Source: Micromonosporaceae bacterium
GTDB lineage: Bacteria > Actinomycetota > Actinomycetes > Mycobacteriales > Micromonosporaceae
Direction of reading: 5' to 3'
Length of the DNA: 8,122 bases
Assembly: GCA_019690055.1 (NCBI GenBank)
Contig: JADGGF010000184.1
Span: 1 to 8,122 of the forward strand
Shown: piece after piece, positions 1 to 4,866 of the stretch
How positions within the stretch are numbered: the stretch's first letter is position 1
How the letters are laid out: each line of letters starts with the position of its first letter
Notes under the pieces: generated by a model
What the model saw: only the letters and a program-made list of their open reading frames with translations
Told to the model about the DNA's origin: nothing
Databases searched by the model: none
Translations under genes and position numbers: made by a program

Positions 1-525
1 GTCGTACGTCGGCGCGGCCCCGCCCGGCGGACCCGCCGCGCCCCCACCGGCGCCCACCAGGCTCACCCGTCGGTTGGCCGCCGCCGAGAGCTCGGCGAAC
101 AGCGACTCGTCGAACGGCTGCACCGCGTAGGCGTACCCGGTCACCTCCCCGGTGACGGTGCGGATCTCCGCCCGCGCGGCCAGGCCGGTCGGGACCGTGC
201 CGGTCGGGACCGTACCGCGCACCGCGCCGGGATCGACCCCGCACACCGCCCAAGGTCCCGCGGACCCGGCCGGGACCACCGCCCAGGACTGCCTAGCGGC
301 CGCGGCGGTGGCGGCCAGGCCGGCCGCGGTCGCCGCCAAGTGCCGGCACCGGGCCTCGATCACGGCCCGCACCGCCGCCCGGGCCTGCCCATCGTCGCCA
401 GCTTGGCCCAAGGTCAGGAGCGACCCGTTCGAACCGGACAGGCCAGCCAGGGCCGCCGCGCCGAGCACCATCGGTGCGAGGAGGATCGTGGTGAAGGCCA
501 CGGCCAACCGTCCGCGTAGTGTCAC
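1..525 (-). CDS. Membrane-anchored protein with extracytoplasmic N-terminal region (5' part only)
   Basis: An open frame runs on the minus strand from a GTG at 525 to the window edge without a stop, giving 175 residues of a longer protein. A purine-rich GGGAGG lies about five bases before the GTG, which fixes the start. The N-terminus is MTLRGRLAVAF followed by a hydrophobic segment (about residues 8-28), then an Ala-rich helical region (about 40-80, AR-rich with a Cys-His-containing stretch), a Gly/Pro linker with a short TVPTG duplication, and an RTVTGEVTGYAYAVQPFD stretch. An uncleaved signal anchor followed by an extracytoplasmic sensor domain is the layout of actinobacterial GGDEF/EAL proteins and histidine kinases, and I recall similar starts in Micromonospora GGDEF proteins. 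The catalytic part would lie off the left edge, so this class is a guess. It is divergent from the folate gene, with 113 bp between them. Confidence 0.7.
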   Translation of the reverse strand, partial: MTLRGRLAVAFTTILLAPMVLGAAALAGLSGSNGSLLTLGQAGDDGQARAAVRAVIEARCRHLAATAAGLAATAAAARQSWAVVPAGSAGPWAVCGVDPGAVRGTVPTGTVPTGLAARAEIRTVTGEVTGYAYAVQPFDESLFAELSAAANRRVSLVGAGGGAAGPPGGAAPTYD

Positions 526-638
526 TGCTCCCTCCCCCACCCCGGGCGCACTGCGCAACGTATCGCGGCGATGACTTTCCGTTATTTCAACCGCGCGAAC
601 CGCCGTCGGGATGCGGCGATCATGAAGGGAATCGGCGA

Positions 639-1271
639 ATGACCGAGCCTTTGTCCGGGACTGGGCATCCGTCCGGGATTGGGCACCCATCCGGGTCCGG
701 CAAGCGCGTGCTCCGGGAGTCGCTGCTCGCGGCGCGCGTGGCTCGATCGGAGGGCGACCGGGCCCGGGCCGACGCCGCCCTCATCGCCGCCGCCCGACGC
801 CTCGTCGCGGGCGCTGCCCGCGTCGCCGCCTACGCCCCCATGCCAGGCGAACCGGGCGGGCCGACGCTGCCCGACGAGCTGGCCTCGGCCCTGCCGCCCG
901 GCGGGCTCCTGCTGCCGGCCCTGCGGCCCGACCGCGACCTCGACTGGGTCGCCTACACGGGGACGCTCGCTCAGGGCGGCACGATCCGCGCCCTGCGGGA
1001 GCCGCCGGGCCCCCGGTTGGGGCTCGAGTCGATCGCCACGGCGGAAATCGTCTTCGTGCCGGCGCTCGCGGTGGACCGCACCGGCGCGCGTCTGGGGCGG
1101 GGCGGAGGCTCGTACGACCGCGCGCTGACCCGGGTCCGGCCGGGCGTGCCGGTGATCGCGTTGCTCTACGAGGACGAGCTGGTGCCGGCCGTACCGACCG
1201 AGCCGCACGATCGTCCGGTGACCGCGGCCCTGACCCCGGATGGACTCGTGGATCTCCGCCCGCCCCGCTAG
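639..1271 (+). CDS. 5-formyltetrahydrofolate cyclo-ligase
   Basis: The product (210 residues) should catalyse the ATP-dependent conversion of 5-formyl-THF to 5,10-methenyl-THF in the cytoplasm, returning a storage or inhibitory folate to the one-carbon pool. The family's glycine-rich signature is present as GRGGGSYDR (residues 153-161), with the N-terminal basic helix KRVLRESLLAAR (22-33) and the C-terminal EPHDRPVTAALTPDG block (188-202). Length is close to the usual 180-200 residues plus a short extension. I chose ATG 639 because AAGGGA sits eight bases before it; the frame is open upstream to 519 but has no comparable ribosome site there. Residues 5-21 are a repetitive Gly/Pro/Ser extension from an 18-bp tandem repeat. 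In M. tuberculosis the same enzyme (Rv0992c) precedes the Ruc gene (Rv0991c), as here. Family assignment is secure. Confidence 0.95.
   Translation: MTEPLSGTGHPSGIGHPSGSGKRVLRESLLAARVARSEGDRARADAALIAAARRLVAGAARVAAYAPMPGEPGGPTLPDELASALPPGGLLLPALRPDRDLDWVAYTGTLAQGGTIRALREPPGPRLGLESIATAEIVFVPALAVDRTGARLGRGGGSYDRALTRVRPGVPVIALLYEDELVPAVPTEPHDRPVTAALTPDGLVDLRPPR
654..704 (+). repeat. 18-bp tandem repeat in the 5' end of the cyclo-ligase gene
   Basis: Two near-identical 18-bp units (654-671 and 672-689, pattern TCCGGGAYTGGGCAYCC plus one base) and a partial third copy (690-704) encode the repeated peptide SGxGHP. The repeat is in frame and lies before the first conserved residue of the enzyme, so it looks like a neutral expansion of a flexible N-terminus. 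Confidence 0.75.
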
Positions 1272-1274
1272 TAT
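1269..1274 (+). promoter_or_regulatory. Possible -10 element of the ruc promoter
   Basis: TAGTAT overlaps the TAG stop codon of the cyclo-ligase gene and abuts the CIRCE operator. If it is a -10 hexamer, transcription would start around 1281, inside the operator, which is the arrangement expected for HrcA repression. I see no good -35 hexamer at the right distance (TGGACT at 1241 is about 22 bp away), so this is tentative. Confidence 0.3.
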
Positions 1275-1300
1275 TGGCACTCGCGGCTGGAGAGTGCCAA
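1274..1300 (+). promoter_or_regulatory. CIRCE operator (HrcA-binding inverted repeat)
   Basis: A perfect inverted repeat, TTGGCACTC - 9 bases - GAGTGCCAA, matches the CIRCE consensus TTAGCACTC-N9-GAGTGCTAA with one symmetrical A-to-G/T-to-C change per arm and exactly the canonical 9-bp spacer. CIRCE is the binding site of the heat-shock repressor HrcA, classically in front of groE. Here it lies three bases after the cyclo-ligase stop codon and ends 47 bases before the GTG of the Ruc-type gene, so it should control that gene. In M. tuberculosis, Rv0991c is reported to belong to the HrcA regulon, which agrees. Confidence 0.93.
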
Positions 1301-1347
1301 CGCGATGGCGCTCGCCGTGGACCATTGAGCAAGCAGGAGGCTCCCCC

Positions 1348-1677
1348 GTGCCCACCTACCAGTACGCCTGCACGGCGTGTGGTCATCAGCTCGAGGCAGT
1401 GCAGTCCTTCTCGGACGACCCACTGACGGCGTGCCCCGAGTGCGACGGTCGCCTGCGCAAGCTGTTCTCCTCCGTCGGCATCGTCTTCAAGGGCTCTGGG
1501 TTCTACCGGACCGACTCCCGCTCCAGCACCTCGTCATCCGACGGCGCGAGCGCCAGCACGTCCGACTCGAAGTCGGCCAGCGCGTCCTCGTCGGGCAGCT
1601 CGTCCAGCAACGGCGCCTCGTCCAGCTCGTCGTCCACCTCGTCGAGCTCCTCGGCCAAGGCGACCGCCTCGGCCTGA
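1348..1677 (+). CDS. ruc: FmdB-type zinc-ribbon protein, Ruc redox-regulated chaperone orthologue
   Basis: The 109-residue product starts MPTYQYACTACGH and has a four-cysteine zinc ribbon (C8, C11, C29, C32) followed by a conserved LRKLFSSVGIVFKGSGFYRTDSR block (36-58) and then about 50 residues of almost pure Ser/Ala/Gly/Thr. This is the architecture of M. tuberculosis Rv0991c (Ruc, about 110 residues). Ruc has been described as a chaperone that is activated when oxidation of its cysteines releases zinc; it prevents aggregation and works with DnaK. The disordered tail is part of the activity. GTG 1348 has AGGAGG seven bases upstream and gives the conserved MPTY start. The perfect CIRCE upstream implies HrcA control, as expected for a chaperone. 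Family assignment is secure. The redox-chaperone role is transferred from the mycobacterial orthologue, supported by gene order and operator. Confidence 0.92.
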   Translation: MPTYQYACTACGHQLEAVQSFSDDPLTACPECDGRLRKLFSSVGIVFKGSGFYRTDSRSSTSSSDGASASTSDSKSASASSSGSSSSNGASSSSSSTSSSSSAKATASA

Positions 1678-1836
1678 TCGTTCCCACCGCGAACCCTGGT
1701 CTGATCGTTCGCACCGCGAACCCTGGTGTGATCGTTCGCACCGCGAACCCTGGTCTGATCGTTCGCACCGCGAACCCTGGCCCGACGTCTGTCCAGTGAA
1801 CACTGGGCTTAGTTGTTCGCACGACGAGCACTGGCC
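1675..1836 (+). repeat. Array of 27-bp tandem repeats starting on the ruc stop codon
   Basis: Four near-identical 27-bp units lie head to tail at 1675-1701, 1702-1728, 1729-1755 and 1756-1782. Each begins TGATCGTT and ends CGAACCCTGG plus two bases; the first TGA is the stop codon of ruc. Copies 2-4 contain a small hairpin GTTCGC-ACC-GCGAAC; copy 1 has a mismatch (GTTCCC). A degenerate copy at 1783-1809 carries GAACACTGG shifted by one base, and another at 1810-1836 matches the unit at about 19 of 27 positions and is in exact phase. Near-identical first copies with decayed later ones suggest recent expansion of an older element. There are no unique spacers, so it is not a CRISPR. Confidence 0.92.
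1791..1817 (+). terminator. Probable intrinsic terminator of ruc
   Basis: GTCCAGTG and CACTGGGC around a two-base AA form an inverted repeat of eight pairs with one G-T wobble (1791-1808), followed directly by the T-rich TTAGTTGTT (1809-1817). The position, about 115 bases after the ruc stop, suits a terminator of that transcript. It sits inside the decayed end of the 27-bp repeat array, so it may simply be a repeat remnant. Confidence 0.45.
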
Positions 1837-1876
1837 TATGTCATCGCGTCGTGGCTCCACATAAGACATTCATGAA

Positions 1877-1892
1877 CGGACTCGATAGTCCG
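1877..1892. promoter_or_regulatory. Inverted repeat, possible operator
   Basis: CGGACT-CGAT-AGTCCG is a perfect inverted repeat with six-base arms, and the palindrome TTCATGAA ends immediately before it (1869-1876). The two symmetrical sites, back to back in the AT-rich part of the leader about 100 bases before the cassette, could bind a dimeric regulator. No regulator is identified. Confidence 0.35.
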
Positions 1893-1904
1893 AATTGCCG
1901 GTAG

Positions 1905-1913
1905 TTATCCACA
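1905..1913 (+). promoter_or_regulatory. Perfect DnaA box, single copy
   Basis: TTATCCACA matches the DnaA box consensus TTATNCACA exactly. Chance occurrence of this AT-heavy nonamer in DNA of about 70% G+C is low (of the order of 1% for a window of this size, both strands). It stands alone, so it is not an origin; it could be a DnaA regulatory or titration site. Confidence 0.5.
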
Positions 1914-1988
1914 GACAGGAGAGTGGGTCTCGACAATCGCGCTTCCTGACCGGAACGCTGGTCCCAGCGACACGGGGAAGGGATGGCG

Positions 1989-2333
1989 ATGACGGGGCCC
2001 ATACCCTCGAGCGGCGGCGAGGTCGCCGCCGATCCGATCGAACTGACGAACCTCGCGGCGACGTACCTCGACCAGTCACAGGCGCTGGGTGATGCCCTGC
2101 GGGGCGCCGCGATGGCGACGCCGGCCCGGGCGGACTTCGGGACCGTACCGGCAGCGGAGCTGCTGCACGACATCAGTGACACGGTTTCCGAGCAAGCCGA
2201 GTTGGCCGTGGGCCGCCTGGTCGAGGTGCTCGAGGGCGACGCGGACCGGCTCTACCAGCTCGCGTTCGTCTACCATGCGGCGAACCTGCAGGCCGCGGCC
2301 CAGACGCCGATGCGGGGAGGTCCGGTCCCATGA
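1989..2333 (+). CDS. EspC/DUF2580-like small helical protein, putative type VII secretion partner
   Basis: The 114-residue product has no signal peptide and is mostly predicted helix: a first amphipathic helix around 18-45, a turn with DFGTVPAAELL (49-59), and a long second helix (60-104) ending DADRLYQLAFVYHAAN. This size, the FG-x-x-P turn and the C-terminal L-Y-x-x-A-x-x-Y pattern resemble the EspC-like (DUF2580) and WXG100-like proteins that act as heterodimer partners of ESX substrates. A YxxxN at 95-99 stands where many ESX substrates carry YxxxD/E. I prefer ATG 1989 to ATG 1983 because AAGGG lies six bases before it but touches the other. Its stop overlaps the next start (ATGA), so translation is coupled. 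The family is inferred from pattern; the partner role is inferred from context. Confidence 0.65.
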   Translation: MTGPIPSSGGEVAADPIELTNLAATYLDQSQALGDALRGAAMATPARADFGTVPAAELLHDISDTVSEQAELAVGRLVEVLEGDADRLYQLAFVYHAANLQAAAQTPMRGGPVP

Positions 2334-4144
2334 CCACACCGATCACTCCGGCATCAATTACCTATGCGCATATCTGGACACTTGCCGCCAACCCGGCCGG
2401 CCTGGATCGGGCGGCCGCCACCTGGCGGGCGTACGCCGACCACGCGGAGCGCGTCGCGACCACCATCGACACGCAGGCCGGCGCCGTGTACGACGGCCCG
2501 TGGGCGGGCCTGAGCGCCGACGAGTTCAACCAGCACCGGACGAAGCTCACGGCCGACCTGCGGCGGACCGTAGCCCTGGCCCGCCGTCAGGCCGACCAGT
2601 TCGAGGTCGCGGCCGGAACCCTCCGGATGGGCGAGCGGGCGCTGCACACCGCGTTGACCCAGCTCACCAGCGCAGTCCGGGCGCAGGCCACCGGCTCACA
2701 GATCATCTTCTATCCGCAGGACGAGGCCCAGGCACAGTTCGTGCACGACGGGGCCGCCCACGCCCGGCAACTGCGGCGCGAGATCGAGCGGGAGCTGGCG
2801 GGCGCGACGACCGCGCTGGCCGCGCTCGACGGCGAGTGGGCGACGATCGCCAGGACCTGGGCCGGGCCGGCCGCGGGGGCGAGCCCGTTCTCGGTGCCGG
2901 TCGAGCCGAATGGCACCTTCGTCCTGCAGAGCGGCGACACCGTCATCATTCACACCGGCCAGGGCGACGACTCGGTACAGATCAGGGCCGATCCAGCCAC
3001 CGGCCAACAGATCGTCGAGGTCAACGGCACCGCCTACCGGTTCCCGCCGGGCGCCGCGATCGTGGTGCGCACCGGCGCCGGCAACGACCGGATCACCGTC
3101 GCCCCCGGCACGAACCTGCGGCTCACTCTGCTCGGTGGTTCGGGCTCCGACGTCATTCGCGGTGGCGACGGCGATGAACGGATCCTCGGCCTCGCGGGCG
3201 ACGACAAGATCCACGCCGGCGGCGGCAACGACCGCGTCTCCGGAGGGTCCGGTCGTGACTATATCGACGGATCGCGCGGTAACGATATCCTCGTCGGCGG
3301 CGAGGGCGATGACGTCCTCTACGGCCTCTCCGGCGACGACTGGCTCAGCGGAGGAGCCGACCGGGACTACCTGGAGGGCGGCACCGGTCGCGACGCCATC
3401 GACGGTGGCGCGCACAACGACATCCTCTCCGGTGGCCGGGACGACGACCGACTTCGCGGCGGGGGCGGCAGCGACCGCATCTACGCCGGCCACGGGGCCG
3501 ACCAAGTCTCCGGGGGCAGCGGCGGCGACATTGGCTACGCCGAACGCGGCGACCGCACCAGCGGCACTGAGCAGGTCGTCACCATCGAGATCAAGGATCT
3601 CGGTATGGACATCCGTATCGAAGGGTCGGAGGAGTTCCGGGAGCGGGTGCAGGCCGATCTCGACATGCTGCGCTCATCGCCGGCCGGACAGCAGATGCTG
3701 ACGGAGATCGATGCTATCGGCGCCCGCGGCGACGGTGGGAACGACCGGTCGCTGACCATCGTCGAAAGCCCCGAGGACAAAGGCAACCACGCCAAGTCGC
3801 TGTCGTGGCGAGGGGGGTTCCTGTGGCTCGAGGGGCGGGAGCGCTACGAGGTCCAGTACGAGCCCGGCGACCTGAGGGCCCAGGACGAACGGCCGCCGGT
3901 CGCGGGCCTGTACCACGAGTTTGCCCATGTCTACGACTACGGGAACGACACCCTCGCCCCCGGCACGTACCAGGGCGCGGACAACCCGGGGAAGCCGCCG
4001 AACTACGAACGAGTGGCGGTCGGGCTGCCGGTCGACCTCAACGAAGACGGCGTGGCCGAGGGCCTCTACCCCGACCATCCCGTCACCCTCACCGAGAACG
4101 CGTTGCGTCGGGAGATGGGCTGGCCCGACCGAAGGAGGTACTGA
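2330..4144 (+). CDS. WXG100-like / RTX-repeat / M91-like metallopeptidase fusion, putative type VII effector
   Basis: The 604-residue product has three parts. Residues 20-120 form a helical hairpin with a W-x-G turn (GPWAGLSADEF, W58-G60) as in WXG100 secretion domains; further helix follows to about 178, with a YxxxE at 128-132. Residues 269-403 are fifteen consecutive nonapeptides of the RTX type GGxGxDxUx, preceded by two looser ones near 209 and 248; these form a calcium-binding beta-roll outside cells. Residues 415-604 are a zincin-like domain: HEFAH (H529, E530, H533), then YERVAVGL (E560 a likely third zinc ligand) and TENALRREMG (588-597). The last blocks resemble the M91 peptidases typified by the type III effector NleD. 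There is no Sec signal peptide. GGGGAGG lies nine bases before the ATG. I infer a type VII-exported, calcium-folded protease. Its target is unknown. Confidence 0.82.
   Translation: MTTPITPASITYAHIWTLAANPAGLDRAAATWRAYADHAERVATTIDTQAGAVYDGPWAGLSADEFNQHRTKLTADLRRTVALARRQADQFEVAAGTLRMGERALHTALTQLTSAVRAQATGSQIIFYPQDEAQAQFVHDGAAHARQLRREIERELAGATTALAALDGEWATIARTWAGPAAGASPFSVPVEPNGTFVLQSGDTVIIHTGQGDDSVQIRADPATGQQIVEVNGTAYRFPPGAAIVVRTGAGNDRITVAPGTNLRLTLLGGSGSDVIRGGDGDERILGLAGDDKIHAGGGNDRVSGGSGRDYIDGSRGNDILVGGEGDDVLYGLSGDDWLSGGADRDYLEGGTGRDAIDGGAHNDILSGGRDDDRLRGGGGSDRIYAGHGADQVSGGSGGDIGYAERGDRTSGTEQVVTIEIKDLGMDIRIEGSEEFRERVQADLDMLRSSPAGQQMLTEIDAIGARGDGGNDRSLTIVESPEDKGNHAKSLSWRGGFLWLEGRERYEVQYEPGDLRAQDERPPVAGLYHEFAHVYDYGNDTLAPGTYQGADNPGKPPNYERVAVGLPVDLNEDGVAEGLYPDHPVTLTENALRREMGWPDRRRY
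3134..3538 (+). repeat. RTX nonapeptide block, 15 tandem 27-bp units within the fusion gene
   Basis: Fifteen uninterrupted nine-residue units occupy residues 269-403, for example GGSGSDVIR, GGEGDDVLY and GGTGRDAID. The Asp at position six is kept in all but the second unit, where it is Glu. Units such as GGADRDYLE and GGAHNDILS have lost a glycine. The DNA units are well diverged, so this is an old, selected array and not a recent expansion. Confidence 0.9.
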
Positions 4145-4797
4145 TGACGTCGCGAATGGACGGTCGACGGCGAGCCGCCGGCCGGGCACTGGCCATCGTG
4201 GCCAGCGTCGCCCTGCTGGTCGCCGGGTGCTCCTCGGAACCACGGGAACCCCCGACGAGCAAGCCGACCGGTCCGGCGCCATCGGTCGAGTTCACCGCGT
4301 CGGTCCACCCCCGGACGACCGCCATCGACATCAGTTATCGGCTCGTCAACCGCGACGACAAGGTGCTGTACGCGCTCAACCGAGTCTTCACGGCCGGCTT
4401 CGAGGACACGTTCGAGTCGAAGCCGAACGACGTCTACGTCACCGTCCGGGCGAATGGCGGTGTCGAGATCGCCAAGCGGGCCTTCGACCTGCCACCGGGT
4501 CTCCTGGCCGACGCGCCCGCGATGCTCAGCGGGACGCCCCTGGCCCCCGGCGAGAGCGTGGAGGAGTCATTCTCGGTGGCGCTGCCACTGGAGCGGCGCC
4601 ACCCCTACGGCAACCGTCCCGACGACGGCCCCACCGCGCTGCCCGACCCGATCCGGTACGTGGTCTTCTGCCTGGGCGTCGTGGACGTCGCGCCGCAGGA
4701 GATCCCCGCCGCGCCGGGGAAACGGATCTACTACCACGACACAGGGGTGACCAAGGCCCAGCACGTCTTCTGCTCCGACCGGGTGACCCTCGACTGA
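4144..4797 (+). CDS. Lipoprotein of unknown function coupled to the metallopeptidase gene
   Basis: The 217-residue product begins with a basic n-region (MTSRMDGRRR), a hydrophobic core and a lipobox LVAGC (C29), so it should be exported by Sec or Tat and lipidated on the outer face of the membrane. A Pro/Ser/Thr linker (30-47) precedes a domain rich in predicted beta strand, with SYRLVNRDDKVLYALNRVF (64-82), APGESVEESFSV (134-145) and two late cysteines (C176, C210) that could form a disulfide. The strand pattern and the PGES turn recall Ig-like or BsuPI-type beta-sandwiches, a weak impression only. The start overlaps the preceding stop by one base (TGATG), and AAGGAGG sits just before it inside the upstream gene. 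Obligate coupling suggests it acts with the protease, as immunity protein, inhibitor or anchor. I do not recognise the family. Confidence 0.8.
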   Translation: MTSRMDGRRRAAGRALAIVASVALLVAGCSSEPREPPTSKPTGPAPSVEFTASVHPRTTAIDISYRLVNRDDKVLYALNRVFTAGFEDTFESKPNDVYVTVRANGGVEIAKRAFDLPPGLLADAPAMLSGTPLAPGESVEESFSVALPLERRHPYGNRPDDGPTALPDPIRYVVFCLGVVDVAPQEIPAAPGKRIYYHDTGVTKAQHVFCSDRVTLD

Positions 4798-4800
4798 TGG

Positions 4801-4858
4801 CCGTACGAAGACCAGGCCCGTACGACGACAAGGTCGGTACGAGGCCTGGTCCGTACGG
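4801..4858. terminator. Bidirectional hairpin between convergent units
   Basis: ACCAGGCCCGTACGAC (4811-4826) pairs with the segment 4833-4850 (GTCGGTACGAGGCCTGGT) across a six-base loop, with one unpaired G and one unpaired A on the right arm. Outside it, CCGTACG (4801-4807) pairs with CGTACGG (4852-4858). The cassette ends at 4797 and moeZ ends at 4867 on the other strand, so this long stem is well placed to stop transcription both ways. There is no T-tract, as is common in high-GC actinobacteria. Confidence 0.8.
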
Positions 4859-4866
4859 GGGCCGGA

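Larger units (their letters stand above)
1837..1988 (+). other. AT-richer intergenic leader of the secretion cassette
   Basis: With the repeat array this makes a gap of about 310 bases without a gene between ruc and the EspC-like gene. Bases 1855-1915 are noticeably poorer in G/C than everything around them and hold the palindrome TTCATGAA (1869-1876), the inverted repeat at 1877-1892 and the DnaA box at 1905-1913. I expect the cassette promoter here, but no pair of -35 and -10 hexamers is convincing. Confidence 0.45.

Noticed and set aside
152..574. A 140-codon plus-strand frame at the left end
   Set aside because: It is antisense to the membrane-protein start at 525, which has a ribosome site, a start codon and a transmembrane segment. 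The plus frame is Ala/Arg/Pro noise.
582..1355. Long minus-strand frames opposite the cyclo-ligase gene
   Set aside because: Antisense shadows that would run across the CIRCE operator; no recognisable protein features.
1675..1782. Relation between the 27-bp intergenic repeat and the 27-bp RTX codon units
   Set aside because: The periods agree only because RTX units are nine codons. The sequences differ and the intergenic repeat encodes no GGxGxD in any frame I read.
1377..1799. A plus-strand frame encoding repeated GLIVRTANP units
   Set aside because: It reads the 27-bp repeats and the Ruc gene out of frame. The true frame gives the zinc ribbon and stops at 1677.
1675..1836. CRISPR array
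   Set aside because: Units are directly adjacent with no unique spacers, and no cas gene is near.
1905..1913. Chromosomal or plasmid replication origin
   Set aside because: Only one DnaA box, no further boxes or AT-rich unwinding region, and none of dnaA, dnaN, rep or par nearby.
2696..3505. A 269-codon minus-strand frame opposite the RTX block
   Set aside because: Its Val/Ala/Gly/Asp repetition is the mirror of the RTX nonapeptide codons, not a domain of its own.
3134..3538. Type I secretion RTX toxin
   Set aside because: The RTX block is central rather than C-terminal, no ABC exporter or membrane-fusion gene is present, and the N-terminus looks like a type VII export domain. It cannot be excluded by sequence alone.
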